A stretch of DNA of 64,000 nt from Kitasatospora sp. NBC_00240 (GCF_026342405.1 NZ_JAPEMU010000001.1:8618001-8682000); one strand, 5' to 3'; positions 31,503-43,903 are shown, counted from the stretch's first letter. Made by a program: numbers and translations. The notes: generated from the letters alone by a model not told the origin.

Positions 31503-31965
31503 CGTCGTTGTCTCCTGTAAGGGTGTTCGTGCAGATCGAGGGTTGCTCCGGTCCGGGCCGGGAACTCCTCGGCGGTACTGTCGCCGACCGGACGTCGCCG
31601 ACCGGACGTCGTCGCCGACGCGACTCGGGCGACCGAGCCGACGGCCGGAAGTCCGGAGCCACCGCCGGGCCGGTGAACAATGTCCGCACGGTCGTGGTAT
31701 TCGATTCTGGCTGGACGGCGAGTCGAATGCTCGCAGCGGCTTTCGTCGGCGGCCGGCGCAGCTCGCAGGTGATTCCGCCGAACGTGGCGTCGACGTACCT
31801 GCCGCACGGATCCCGGGCGAGGGGCGCGGGTCGGACGGCGGCTGTGCGGCCCGGGTCCGCGCAGCACCGTTCGGCGTGCGCGCTCTCGGGTGGCCGTGCC
31901 GCGAGCGGCAGCCCGCCGGCCCGGCGGAAACGAATGCCGTGATGGGTACGCTAAGAGGGCGTACC

Positions 31966-31986
31966 GCAAAGTGTCAACATTTCTGC
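31966..31986. promoter_or_regulatory. TGTCAACA-type operator, site 1
   Basis: Core AAAGTGTCAACATTT, close to the 6-2-6 inverted repeat AAATGT-CA-ACATTT. On the minus strand it contains TTGACA followed 18 bp later by TAGCGT, so it overlaps a plausible promoter reading toward the monooxygenase gene. Confidence 0.7.
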
Positions 31987-32175
31987 CGCGTTTCGCTGGG
32001 ATCGACTCGCCGTGAACCCGGGGCATCCGAGGCCGGCCTGCCCGGCGGCCGGCCCTGGGTGCCCGAGGTAGGCGATCATTCTGCGTGGTGGGGGCGCCAG
32101 GAGTCCCCCGGCTCGGGAGTGCGGCAGGCGGCTGTCGCAGGCCCTCCGTGGCGGCGCCGGGGCGGCGAGCACGGC

Positions 32176-32196
32176 GAAGAGTGTTGACAGTCTTTC
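32176..32196. promoter_or_regulatory. TGTCAACA-type operator, site 2
   Basis: GAAGAGTGTTGACAGTCTTT on the plus strand, overlapping a TTGACA -35-like hexamer reading toward the SnoaL-like gene. The following CGGTAGCTCCTG (32196-32207) recurs exactly, in the same relative place, beside site 3. Confidence 0.7.
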
Positions 32197-32563
32197 GGTA
32201 GCTCCTGATGATGGTGCCCATGTCCGCCACCTCCGTCGGCCCCGTGCCGTCGCTGGTCATGGTGGGAGCCGAGCCGGGCGCCGCCCTGCAGGACCGAGCG
32301 AAGGCAGTGCCGTCGCCGCTGGCCGGCCCCTGACCGGGGCCGCATGCGAGCCGCGACGTGCCGCCGCAGCTACCGGCCCGGAGTCGGGGAGCGTGCCTCC
32401 TCGACAGGCCGGCGCGGCGCTCGGCCGCGCTTCCCGCGCGACACTTCCGCCGCCGGCATCGAGCCAATTCTCCGATGCGAATTCGGCGTGGTAAACGAAG
32501 ACAGACAAGGCTGCGATCGGGTATTCCCGCCCGTTGGCAGCTTCAGGAACAAGGAGAGCCGGC

Positions 32564-33085
32564 ATGGTCGAGCACGACAAGGCAGCGATTATCGAGGCCC
32601 TGAATCTTTACGGTCTGGCGCTGGACGCGCACCAGTGGGACCTGTTCGACCGGGTTTTCGCCGAGGACGTGACGGCGGAATTCGGCCCGGCCGGGGCCGC
32701 CTGGAAGGGTCTCGCCGAATTCAAGCGCTCTTTCGCCGAGTTCCACGACAGTCTCGACAGGCACCAGCACACGATGATGGGCCACGTGGTGCACGTCGAC
32801 GGCGACAAGGCCTACGCGTTCAGCTACGGCAACTGGCTGCTCGTGCGCGAGTCCGCCGAGGGCGGCCCGTCCTGGGAGGGGACGGGCTGGTACGACGACG
32901 AGCTCGTCCGGACCGAGCAGGGCTGGCGCATCAAGCACCGTGTCTGCCGGCTGATGGCCTGGACCGGCAACCCGCTGGTCCCCGAGCCGAACGCCGAGCA
33001 CCACCCCGACATGGAGACGAACGTGCTGCGACGGCACGCCGAGGACGGGAAGATCGCGTTCCTGAAGGCGATCCAGGCGAAGTAG
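32564..33085 (+). CDS. SnoaL/NTF2-like protein
   Basis: 173 residues. The cone-shaped NTF2 fold is recognisable: DKAAIIEALNLYGLALDAHQWDLFDRVFAEDVTAEFGP, FKRSFAEFHDSLDRHQHTMMGHVVHVDGDKAYAFSYGNWLLV and GTGWYDDELVRTEQGWRIKHRVCRLMAWTGN. Such proteins act as cyclases, isomerases, dehydratases or ring hydroxylase subunits on small hydrophobic substrates. AAGGAGAGCC precedes the ATG. It is divergent from the flavin monooxygenase with two shared TGTCAACA-type sites between them, so both should respond to the same inducer. The catalytic Asp-His pair of SnoaL/ketosteroid-isomerase types cannot be assigned safely. Confidence 0.82.
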   Translation: MVEHDKAAIIEALNLYGLALDAHQWDLFDRVFAEDVTAEFGPAGAAWKGLAEFKRSFAEFHDSLDRHQHTMMGHVVHVDGDKAYAFSYGNWLLVRESAEGGPSWEGTGWYDDELVRTEQGWRIKHRVCRLMAWTGNPLVPEPNAEHHPDMETNVLRRHAEDGKIAFLKAIQAK

Positions 33086-33254
33086 GCGCGGATCCGCTCC
33101 GAGCCCGGCGGACACGGCAGGAGAGTTGATCAGGGCCGAGGCGCCGGACCGGGCGCGAGCCGGCGCGTGGTCATGTCGATCACGCCGCGGCGAGGTCACG
33201 CAGGCGCTCGGCCGGGGTCTCCCGGCCGGGCGTTTTGCGTGGGCCGCCCCGGAG

Positions 33255-33398
33255 CTCTGTGGCGACGGCGACGCGGTGGTGACGGCAACTCTGTGGTGGC
33301 GGCGGCGACGCGGCGGTGACGGCAACTCTGTGGTGGCGACGGCGACGCGGCGGTGACGGCGACTTCGCGGTGACGGCGACGCGGCGGTGACGGCAACG
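33255..33398. repeat. Tandem repeats, about 34-37 bp units
   Basis: Units beginning CTCTGTGG and ending GACGGCAA start at 33255, 33289 and 33326, with a degenerate fourth at about 33362-33398. They fill the gap between the SnoaL-like gene and the 3' end of the phosphatase gene. No reading frame is supported; the 352-bp gap holds nothing else. Confidence 0.75.
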
Positions 33399-33437
33399 AG
33401 GTGTCGCCGTCCGAACGGCTTCCGGGCCGGATCGATC

Positions 33438-35804
33438 TCAGGGCTGGAGCGTCTGTTCGGCCCAGATGGTCTTGCCGCTGAGCCCGTACCGGCTGCCCCA
33501 GCGGGTGGAGAGCTGGGCCACCAGGAACAGACCGCGGCCGCCCTCGTCGGTGGTGAGGGCACGGCGCAGCCGGGGCTGGGTGTTGCTGGGGTCGCTCACT
33601 TCGCAGATGAGCGTGGTGTCGTGGATGAGTCGAAGTCCGACCGGCCCGCCGGCGTAGCGGATGGCGTTGGTGACGAGCTCGCTGACGATCAGTTCGGTGG
33701 CGAAGCCCAGCTCGTCCAGCTTCCACTCGGCGAGTTTCCCGGCGACGGCGAGCCGGGCGTCCGCGACGGCCGCCGGGTCGGCCGGGAACTCCCAGTGTGC
33801 GACCGCGTCGGCAGGCAGGGCATGGGTGCGCGCGAGCAGCAGGACGGTGTCGTCACGGGCCGGCAGGTGCGCGCCCTGGGCGACGAGGGACCCGCCCACC
33901 GAGTTCAGGGTGCGACCGGCGCCGCCGAGACCGGTCAGCCGGTCGGCGATGCGGTCGACGTCGCCGTCGTAGCGCTGGGTCAGGCCGTCGGTGTAGAGGG
34001 CGATGAGGCTGTCGGGGCGGAGTTCGACGGTGCTGGGCTCGAAGGGCAGGCCGCCGATGCCCAGCGGGGGGCCGGGACGCATCGGCACCGGCTCGGCTGT
34101 GCCGTGCGGGGCGAGGAGGAGCGGTGGCGGGTGCCCCGCGGAGGCCAGGGTGCACCGGCCCGCCACCGGGTCGTAGATCATCACCAGGCAGGTCGCGCCG
34201 ACGGTGTCGCGGTGCGCGGGGTCGGCCTCGGCGGTCAGGCGCGCCACCAGGCCGTCGAGCTGGGTGAGCAGTTCGTCCGGGGAGAGTTCCAGGTCCGCGA
34301 GGGTCTGGACGGCGGTGCGCAACCGGCCCATGGTGGCGGTGGCGTGCAGTCCGTGACCGGTGACGTCGCCGACGACCAGGGCCGTGCGCAGCGAGGGCAG
34401 GGCGATCACGTCGAACCAGTCGCCGCCGATCCCTGCGCCGCCCGCCGCCGGCAGGTAGTGGCCGGCGGTCTCCAGGGTGCTGGTGCGGGTGGTGGCGCGC
34501 GGGAGCAGGCGCTGCTGGAGGGCGGTGGCGGCCCGGTGCTCGCGGGTGTAGCGGCGGGCGTTGTCGATGGCGAGTGCGGCGTGCGCGGCGATCTCGGACA
34601 GCAGGTCGGTGTCCCGCCGGTCGAACGGCTCGGGGTGCTCGGTGCGCCACACCGCGGCGGCGCCGAGCACCAGGCCCCGGGCGTAGAGCGGGGCGAGAAG
34701 CAGCGAGTGGCCCTGCTCGGGGGCCGCTGCGCGGATGAAGGCCGGATCGCCGAGGCTGCTTTCCAGGGTGGCCCGGTCGACGACGATCGCCCGTCCCTGC
34801 TGGAACCGGCGGATCAGCGGGCTGTCCGGGAACGCCGGGATGGCCGCTCCCACCTGGAAGAGTGCGGCAGGCCACTCCCCGTGCGCCGGGCGGACGGCGA
34901 TCCGGCGAAGGTGCAGGTCGCCCGCGCCGAGGATGCGGGCCGGCTCGTCACCGACCAGGACGGCTTCCGCGAGGTCGACCCACGCCAGGTCGCCGAAGGC
35001 GGGGACGAGCACGTCGGCGATCTCCTGGGCGCTCCGTCCCACGTCCAGGGAACGGCCGATCGCGGTGGAGGCCCGATGGCGCAGTTCCAGCCGGCGGGCC
35101 GCCTCGAACTGCGCCGTGGCATTGGTGAACAGCACGGCGACCCCTGCAGGCCTGCCCCGGACGTCCTCGGTCCGTACGGCCGACACCGAGAGGGCCCACT
35201 CCGCGCCCGGTCCGCCGGCCGGGCGGGCCCGCTGCTCGCGGGCGACCACCGGCTCACCGGTCTCCAGCAGTTCCTGGAGGGTGGCCTCGACCTCGGTCGC
35301 GTCCTGCGCCCGCATCACGTCGCCCAGTCGACTGCCGGCCAGGAACGACATGCCCTCGAAGGAGAGGGAGCCGAGATTGCTGCGCACGACGGCCAGGCTC
35401 GCGTCGCGCAGCACGAAACCGATTCGCTCCTGGCCCAGCAGGGCGCGCAGCACGGCCGCCCCCTGCTGCGCGTCGGCGGCCCGGTCGGCGGCGACCGCCA
35501 GGATCAGGTAGCGGGTGGGCGGCCCTACGGGCAGGACCCGGTACGCCACCGTGACCGTGCCGCCCGAACCGTCGACCAGCCGTGCCGTGCCCGCACTCGT
35601 ACGGTCTCCGCCGGTCGAGTCGTCGCCGGTCGGTACGCGCCGGTCGGCGACGAGCCGCAGGAGCGACCGGCCGCAGACCTCGGTGGCCGGCCGGCCCAGC
35701 AGGTCCGCCGCTTCCGGGGACCACCACACCACCACGCCACGTGCATCGACCAGGGCAGCCGCGACATCGGCGAGGACGACGCTGTCGCCGGTGGAGGCAC
35801 TCAT
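33438..35804 (-). CDS. PAS/GAF sensor phosphatase: SpoIIE-type PP2C fused to HATPase_c
   Basis: 788 residues from ATG 35804 (a GTG at 35816 is in frame). Order: PAS near 10-100 (ALVDARGVVVWWSPEAADLLGRPATEVCGRSLLRLV), a second PAS-like segment (about 110-220), GAF (about 245-415, ending TDLLSEIAAHAALAIDNARRYT), PP2C/SpoIIE (about 430-630: GGDWFDVIALPS...VVGDVTGHGLHATATMGRLR, ASAGHPPPLLL, LIALYTDGLTQR) and a GHKL ATPase (about 660-785: SELVTNAIRYAGGPVGL, DEGGRGLFLVAQLSTRWG). These streptomycete proteins switch anti-sigma/anti-anti-sigma partners by dephosphorylation in response to signals. All PP2C metal-binding Asp residues look present. No sigma factor is adjacent. Confidence 0.93.
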   Translation of the reverse strand: MSASTGDSVVLADVAAALVDARGVVVWWSPEAADLLGRPATEVCGRSLLRLVADRRVPTGDDSTGGDRTSAGTARLVDGSGGTVTVAYRVLPVGPPTRYLILAVAADRAADAQQGAAVLRALLGQERIGFVLRDASLAVVRSNLGSLSFEGMSFLAGSRLGDVMRAQDATEVEATLQELLETGEPVVAREQRARPAGGPGAEWALSVSAVRTEDVRGRPAGVAVLFTNATAQFEAARRLELRHRASTAIGRSLDVGRSAQEIADVLVPAFGDLAWVDLAEAVLVGDEPARILGAGDLHLRRIAVRPAHGEWPAALFQVGAAIPAFPDSPLIRRFQQGRAIVVDRATLESSLGDPAFIRAAAPEQGHSLLLAPLYARGLVLGAAAVWRTEHPEPFDRRDTDLLSEIAAHAALAIDNARRYTREHRAATALQQRLLPRATTRTSTLETAGHYLPAAGGAGIGGDWFDVIALPSLRTALVVGDVTGHGLHATATMGRLRTAVQTLADLELSPDELLTQLDGLVARLTAEADPAHRDTVGATCLVMIYDPVAGRCTLASAGHPPPLLLAPHGTAEPVPMRPGPPLGIGGLPFEPSTVELRPDSLIALYTDGLTQRYDGDVDRIADRLTGLGGAGRTLNSVGGSLVAQGAHLPARDDTVLLLARTHALPADAVAHWEFPADPAAVADARLAVAGKLAEWKLDELGFATELIVSELVTNAIRYAGGPVGLRLIHDTTLICEVSDPSNTQPRLRRALTTDEGGRGLFLVAQLSTRWGSRYGLSGKTIWAEQTLQP

Positions 35805-36055
35805 CGTGTTGATCACCGCCTGTGCTGCTCACGGCCTGGGCGGAACCCGTGGCAATCTTCATTATGGATGTTCTGACTGGATAGTGGCAGTTTGTCCCTG
35901 GCGGGCACGCCCCGGCCCGGTCGCTCGGGCCGGAGGTCGTGGGGCTGGGACGGCTTCGGGCCGGCCGCCGCCCCGGGGGGCCCGAGGAGCCGTCGGAACG
36001 CCGGTCGGCCGGTACCCGGTGCGACCGGGCCGGTGGGAGCGGCCAGGTGTATCGG

Positions 36056-37795
36056 CTAGGCGTTCTTGACGGGGAGCTGCAGGTAGGAGGCGCGGTCGCC
36101 GCCGGTGTGGATGATGTGCTGTCCACTGTTGCGGGGGATGTAGTCGCGCGTCATCGGCATCAGCCCGCCCAGCGCGTTCTGCGCGCTGACGACCAGCCGG
36201 AGCTGCTCGCCGGGATGGAACACCAGCCCGATCGGCAGGAGGTCGATCTCGACGTCGACGACCTCGCCGGGGCTCAGCTTCTCGATCCGGTCGAAGCTGT
36301 GGGCGGGCACGTCCTCGGTCGCCAAGGCCTTGTCCAGGTGCCGGGCGGACACCCGCAGGCGCCCGTTCGAGCCCTTGTAGCGCAGGACCGAGGCGCCGTG
36401 CTCGGTGAGGTCGTGCAGCATCGCGCTGCGACCGGGCACGGTGAACTGCTGGAGGGGCGTGCCGTGCCGGTCCAGCTTCTGGACCAGGACGAACAGGTCC
36501 ATGTCGTCGGCGCCGTCCGCCTCGACCCACAGTCGGGCCATGGGGTAGCCGACCATCGTCGTCTCCTCGGCGAAGCCGACCACGAAGGAGGCCAGCGCGG
36601 ACTTCGACTCCGCTCTGTAGGCCGCCTGCGCCCCCTCGGCGGGCTGCGCGGTGGTCAGGGTGCGCGAGCGGGCATCGAGGTAGTACTTCGTGCGGGTGAC
36701 GTCCGCCGGCGGGAAGGAGTCCGCGGCCAGGTCGACGCGGTCGCCGCCTTCGAGGTCGAGCAGGCTGTAACGGACGCGGGGCGTCTGCTCCCAGCCGTTG
36801 TCCTCGCCCTTCAGATAGTGGTCGAAGAAGCGGCGCAGGTCCTCGACGTGCTCCTCGTCGTAGTAGTCGGGCCACTCCTGCGTGTTGTGGATGCGCAGCC
36901 ACTTGTCCTCGGAGGCGATCCGCCGCCAGCCGCGGAACGTGCCCGCCGTGTGCAGCGTGTTGGAGTAGCTGGCGACGACATAGGCCGGGACGGTGACGCG
37001 CTCGAACCGCGGGACCTTGTCCTCCCACAGTTCGTCGACCAGCGGGTGGCGTTCCGCCTCGGTGAGGATGTCCTCGCGGAGGTTGTTGCCCTCGTAGCTC
37101 TGCTTCTGGAGTCGTTCGGCGAAGCCGATGTCGGGCATGCCGCCGCGCAGCACGAGATCGCGGTAGACGTCGCTCAGGCCCTCCCAGGGGTTGATGGCCG
37201 CGAGGTGCGGCGGCTGCTCGGCGGCGGTGAACCACTGGGCGATCGCGAGGTAGGAGGTCCCGCTCATCGCGACCTTGCCGGTGCACCAGTCCTGAACCGC
37301 CAGCCACTCGATCAGGTCATGGCAGTCCTGGCCCTCCTGGCGTCCGAACATGACGCTGTCGCCCTCGGAGTTGGCGATGCCGCGGGGGTCGGGGTTGCAG
37401 ACGGCGTAGCCCTGCGCGCACCAGTACGCCGGATCGGGGCCCTCGAACTTCTGCAGGCCCGACAGAGTCCCGTTGTCGATGCCGAGCATGGTGAACAGGC
37501 CGAGGACGCTCGGGGCGGTGCCGTGGTTCTTGCCGTACGGGCTCCAGGCGACGATGACGGGCACCTTCTCGGTGCCGGCGGGGCGGAACACGTCGACGCG
37601 AATGGTGACACCGTCGCGCAGGGTGACGGCGACGTCCTTGTCGAGCACGATGTCGGTCGGCAGGGTCCGGAATCGGGGATCGATCCGGGAGCCCGCCGGC
37701 AGGGTCCGGGTGCCGGGCTCGAACTCGTTCATGAGTCCGTGCACGGGGCCCGCCTGGTAGTGCGACGGCTCGAACGACTTCTCTTCCTGGATCAT
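36056..37795 (-). CDS. CocE/NonD-type alpha/beta hydrolase (X-Pro dipeptidyl-peptidase S15 family)
   Basis: 579 residues. N-terminal alpha/beta-hydrolase (VAVTLRDGVTIRVDVFRP, SPYGKN, NPDPRGIANSEG) with nucleophile Ser181 in KVAMSGTSYLAIAQW, an inserted cap domain, and the C-terminal jelly-roll (about 370-579) typical of cocaine esterase and glutaryl-acylase relatives. It hydrolyses esters or amides; the substrate is unknown. GAGGAAA precedes the ATG; no signal peptide, so cytoplasmic. About 300 bp upstream is one of four copies of a 30-bp block that also precedes a two-HTH TetR gene, acs and a membrane-protein gene, so it is likely part of that regulon. Confidence 0.88.
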   Translation of the reverse strand: MIQEEKSFEPSHYQAGPVHGLMNEFEPGTRTLPAGSRIDPRFRTLPTDIVLDKDVAVTLRDGVTIRVDVFRPAGTEKVPVIVAWSPYGKNHGTAPSVLGLFTMLGIDNGTLSGLQKFEGPDPAYWCAQGYAVCNPDPRGIANSEGDSVMFGRQEGQDCHDLIEWLAVQDWCTGKVAMSGTSYLAIAQWFTAAEQPPHLAAINPWEGLSDVYRDLVLRGGMPDIGFAERLQKQSYEGNNLREDILTEAERHPLVDELWEDKVPRFERVTVPAYVVASYSNTLHTAGTFRGWRRIASEDKWLRIHNTQEWPDYYDEEHVEDLRRFFDHYLKGEDNGWEQTPRVRYSLLDLEGGDRVDLAADSFPPADVTRTKYYLDARSRTLTTAQPAEGAQAAYRAESKSALASFVVGFAEETTMVGYPMARLWVEADGADDMDLFVLVQKLDRHGTPLQQFTVPGRSAMLHDLTEHGASVLRYKGSNGRLRVSARHLDKALATEDVPAHSFDRIEKLSPGEVVDVEIDLLPIGLVFHPGEQLRLVVSAQNALGGLMPMTRDYIPRNSGQHIIHTGGDRASYLQLPVKNA

Positions 37796-38266
37796 TGCCG
37801 TTTCCTCTATCTGTGGGTGGGGCGGGGCCGGTTCTGTCCGTGCCCGCCGGCGCGGTCCCATCACTGGGCGGCCCGCATTCACTGCCTGACGGCCGGCGAG
37901 GGACAGAGCGGATGGGGGTCGAAGCCCGGGGGCTCGGAGGGGGTGTCCACGATCGGGAGGGCCCGCACGCCGTACGCTGCGCCGGCTCGGCTCCGGGGGC
38001 GACTCGGACTGCTTCCTACGGGCGGTCGGCTCGGTAGGCGTGCGGGCCCGAAGGGGGTGGGGAGCCCTGCAACCCGAAGCGCGACACCTTTATCAATGTA
38101 ATCTGTACTTGAGTTCCAGTCCAGGGAGTGGACCGATCACGACCACTCGACCGATCACCGACGGTCCCCAACGCTGCCGGCAGCGGCCAGGACAGCTTCC
38201 GGGGGCGGTCACGACCGCTGGTGCACCGGGAGCGGGCCCGAACGGACGCCCGCGCGGCCCGACGCC
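37796..38266. other. Intergenic region with a long-operator copy
   Basis: 471 bp between the hydrolase start and the meaB stop. Contains the 30-bp block at 38093-38122 but no recognisable gene. Confidence 0.55.
38093..38122. promoter_or_regulatory. Long TetR-type operator/promoter, copy A
   Basis: Contains TCAATGTAATCTGTACTTGA and then GTTCCAGTCC. On the minus strand it offers TGGACT, 17 bp, TACATT, a promoter reading toward the CocE-type hydrolase. Matches copies at 55193, 55420 and 56975. Confidence 0.7.
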
Positions 38267-39259
38267 TCAGTCGGTGCTCCTGCCGAACGCGCTCAGGATC
38301 CGCTCGGCTGCCAGCGCCGCCGCCAACTCGCCCTTCCTGACCTGCCGTTCCAGGGCGGGTGCCAGTGCGCGCACGGTCGGGTGGTTGTGCAGCCGGCCCA
38401 GGAGTTCGTCGTGGACCATGGCCCAGGTCCAGTCGATCTGCTGGTCGCGTCGCTTGGCCTCCAGCGCCCCGGTCGCGTCCAGGATCTGCCGGTGCTGCTG
38501 GAGCCGCTCCCAGAGCTGGTCCAGTCCGGCGCCGCCCAGGCCGCTGCAGGTGAGGACCGGCGGGGTCCAGGCCGCGTCCGGGGCCTGGAGCAGCCGCAGT
38601 GCGCCGGCCAGCTCGCGGGCGGCCGCCTTGGCGTCCAGCTCGTGCGGGCCGTCGGCCTTGTTGACGGCGACGATGTCGGCGAGCTCCAGGACGCCCTTCT
38701 TGATGCCCTGGAGCTGGTCGCCGGTGCGGGCCAGGGTGAGCAGCAGGAAGGTGTCGACCATGCCGGCGACGGTGGTCTCCGACTGGCCGACGCCGACGGT
38801 CTCCACCAGGACGACGTCGTAGCCGGCGGCCTCCATCACGACCATGCTCTCGCGGGTCGCCCGGGCCACCCCGCCGAGGGTGCCCGAGGTCGGCGAGGGA
38901 CGCACGAACGCGTTCGGGTCGACCGCGAGCTTCTCCATCCGGGTCTTGTCACCCAGGATGGAGCCGCCCGTCCGGCTGGACGAGGGGTCGACGGCGAGCA
39001 CCGCGACCCGGTGGCCGAGGCCGGTGAGCATGGTGCCCAGGGCCTCGATGAAGGTGGACTTGCCGACGCCCGGGACGCCGGTGATACCGACCCGCACCGC
39101 GTTGCCGCTGTGCGGGAGCAGCTCGACCAGCAGGCGCTGGGCGAGGACGCGGTGGTCGGGGCGGGTGGACTCCACCAGGGTGATGGCCCGCGCGATGTAC
39201 GCGCGCGAGCCGTCCCGCACCCCCTGGATGTACTGGTCGAGGTCGATCGTCCGGGCCAT
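38267..39259 (-). CDS. meaB: Methylmalonyl-CoA mutase-associated GTPase MeaB
   Basis: 330 residues. Walker [10 protein letters not shown] (about 60-68), [18 protein letters not shown] switch region, [10 protein letters not shown] (Walker B/switch II), and the NKADG guanine-recognition motif. MeaB chaperones adenosylcobalamin loading and protects methylmalonyl-CoA mutase from inactivation. It is the third gene of mutA-mutB-meaB, 13 bp after mutB. The ATG at 39259 begins the usual [11 protein letters not shown] start. Complete and ordinary. Confidence 0.95.
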   Translation of the reverse strand: MARTIDLDQYIQGVRDGSRAYIARAITLVESTRPDHRVLAQRLLVELLPHSGNAVRVGITGVPGVGKSTFIEALGTMLTGLGHRVAVLAVDPSSSRTGGSILGDKTRMEKLAVDPNAFVRPSPTSGTLGGVARATRESMVVMEAAGYDVVLVETVGVGQSETTVAGMVDTFLLLTLARTGDQLQGIKKGVLELADIVAVNKADGPHELDAKAAARELAGALRLLQAPDAAWTPPVLTCSGLGGAGLDQLWERLQQHRQILDATGALEAKRRDQQIDWTWAMVHDELLGRLHNHPTVRALAPALERQVRKGELAAALAAERILSAFGRSTD

Positions 39260-39272
39260 CGGCGTCAGCGGC

Positions 39273-41476
<2,204 letters not shown>

Positions 41477-41480
<4 letters not shown>

Positions 41481-43360
41481 CGTGCCGCTCCGATCTCGTC
41501 GAGGACCGAGGTGAGGACGGCGACCGCGTCGCAGCCCGCGAAGACGTATCCGTCCACCCCGGCCTTTTGGTACGCCTCGCGGTGCTCGCCCGGCTTGCCG
41601 GCCAGCAGCACCCGCCGCGCGCCGGCCGCCTTCAGTGCCGCGGCGACGGCCTCGGCGTGCTCGGCGTACAGCTTGTCGCCGGAGCACAGGCAGGCCACGC
41701 TCGCTCCGCCGGCGGTGAAGGCCTCGGCCAGCGCGGCCGCCTCGGTGCCCTCGCCGGTCACGGTGGCCAGGCCGCCGGCCTGGAACAGGTTGGCGGCGAA
41801 GGAGGACCGGCCGGTGTGCACGGCCGCCGGCCCGATCGCCGCCAGGAACAACCGGGGGCGTGCACCGGCCGCGGCCAGGACCGCGTCCGACCGGTCGCGC
41901 AGCGCCTCGAACGCCTGACCGCTCCGCACCAGCGGCAGGCCGCCACCGGGTCGCACCGGCAACGGCTCGCGGATCGGCAGCTGCTCGCCGAGATTCGGGA
42001 ACTCGCTGACGCCGGTGACGGGTTCGCGGCGGTGCGCGAGGTCCGCGGAACGCCCGGCCCAGGTCGCGGCGACCCGCTCGCCCACCAGCCCCGAGACGAG
42101 CGCTGCGCGCTGCCCGCCGGCCCGCTCGATCTCCTGGAACCAGGCCCAGGCGGCGGCCGCCAGCTCCTCTGTCAGGCGCTCCACGTACCAGGAGCCGCCG
42201 GCCGGGTCGATCACCCGAGCCAGGTGCGACTCCTCCAGCAGGATCGACTGCGTGTTGCGGGCGATCCGGCGGGCGAAGGCGTCCGGCAGGCCCAGCGCGC
42301 TGTCGAACGGCAGCACCGTCACGGCGTCCGCCCCGCCCACACCCGCCGCCAGGCAGGCCACCGTGGTGCGGAGCATGTTCACCCACGGGTCGCGCTCGGT
42401 CATCATCACGCTCGAGGTGACCGCGTGCTGGCGCTGCGCGGCGGCCTGGGGCGCGGCACCGGCCACCTGGGCCACCCGCGCCCAGAGCCGGCGCGCGGCG
42501 CGGAACTTGGCGATGGTGAGGAACTGGTCCGCGGTGGCCGCGTAACGGAACTCCAGCTGCCCGCAGGCCTGGTCCACCGTCAGCCCGGCCGCGGTCAGCC
42601 CCCGCAGGTAGGCGACGCCGGTGGCCAGCGAGCAGCCGAGCTCCTGCGCCGCCGAGGCACCCGCATCGTGGTACGGCAGCGCGTCCACCGTCAGGGCACG
42701 CAGACCCGGGTACTGCCCGGCGCTACGGACCGAAAGTGTTGCGGCGTCGTCGAGCAGCGCGTCGGTGGTGCTGTCCACGCCGGTACGGGCCAGCAGGCCC
42801 AGCGGGTCGGCACCCAGGGAGCCGGTGGCGACTTCGGCGGGCACTCCGCGCTCCGCGAGGACGGCGAACAGCCGCTCGGCGGCGGTCCGGGCCCCGGCGC
42901 CGGCGTCGAGCACCACTGCGGCGAGGTCCAGGTGGACCCCCTTCAGCGCCTCGGCCAGCGCGTCGACGGGCACTCCGCCTTCGTCGACCGCCAGCCACAG
43001 CGACGTGACACCGTTCTCCAGGTCGGCGAGCACGGCCTCGTTGGTCCGGCGTGGGTCCGGGTCGGCGTGCCACTGGCGCACGTCCCAGCCGGACAGGACC
43101 GATCCCTCGGCCCGGCCCCCGCGCACGAACGGCGGGAAGCCCGGCAGCCCGGGATCGGCCGCCGTGTCGTCGGCGGTGTACAGCGGGCGGGCGCGAAGCC
43201 CGTCCTGAAGCCCGGTGGTGAGGGCGTCCTCCGCCGCGAATCCGGAGAGCTCTTTGCCGGACCTGTGCAGGACGCCCTCCACGAGGAGCCGCCACTGCTC
43301 ACGTGTGCTGTCGGGGAACTCGGCGGCGAGAGTTGGCCCGTCGTGGGGCGGGACTGTCAT
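41477..43360 (-). CDS. mutA: Methylmalonyl-CoA mutase small subunit
   Basis: 627 residues. Related to the large subunit but lacking the cobalamin DxHxxG motif, as expected for the structural partner. Landmarks: [104 protein letters not shown] and [28 protein letters not shown]. First gene of the mut operon; GAGG precedes the ATG. A TGTCAACA-type site lies about 300 bp upstream (43657-43677), so the operon may be co-controlled with the catabolic genes. Confidence 0.95.
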
Positions 43361-43656
43361 GGAGGTCCTCACAGAGGCGCTGGACGACGTGTTGGGGTGG
43401 CAGGGCGGCCGGTACGGCCGAGGAGGCGCGTTGCGCACCGTCGCCCGGGCCCGGTCGATCTGCGGGCGACCGGGCCGTGGGCGGTGCGTTCGGCGGCGCC
43501 GGAAGCGGACGGAATCCGTACCGCCTCGCGGCCGGCCACCACGCAGTCCGAAGCGTGTGCACCGCACGGCGTCCCGGCCCGTCACGCCCGGGGGTGGAGG
43601 GGGCGTGACGGGCTCCGCAGGGGGTGTTGCGGTCAGGCTACTCAACAGGAGCTACC

Positions 43657-43677
43657 GCAAAGATGTCAACACTTTGC
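43657..43677. promoter_or_regulatory. TGTCAACA-type operator, site 3
   Basis: Core GCAAAGATGTCAACACTTTG, an interrupted palindrome with GCAAAG/CTTTGC arms. Preceded by CAGGAGCTACCG (43646-43657), the exact complement of the sequence after site 2. On the minus strand it places TTGACA for transcription toward mutA. Confidence 0.7.
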
Positions 43678-43903
43678 TGGCTGACCCGCCGGGGATTCGG
43701 TCTCCCTGGGCCGCCGGTGCCGGAGGGTGGGCCCGATCGGCGCCCGCCGGGGCCACGGTCGGGGGATCGCCGCCGGCATCGGCGAGGCCACCGCATATTT
43801 CCTGCTCTTCGGCGCCAGTGCGGACGGCCCGGGAGTGCTCCGAGGCTTCGCGGTCGGTCGGGTCCGCCGAAGTCGTCCCGATGTCAGGCCTCAGCGAGCC
43901 TGC

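Larger units (their letters stand above)
31503..32563. other. Long divergent control region without a gene
   Basis: 1061 bp between the divergent monooxygenase and SnoaL-like genes. It holds two TGTCAACA-type sites (31966-31986, 32176-32196) and a 14-bp tandem repeat (GTCGCCGACCGGAC at 31580-31593 and 31594-31607). All reading frames lack coding character. Transcripts starting at the sites would have leaders of about 340-430 nt. Confidence 0.6.

Noticed and set aside
33255-33398. CRISPR-like array
   Set aside because: Repeats are contiguous without unique spacers and no cas genes are present.
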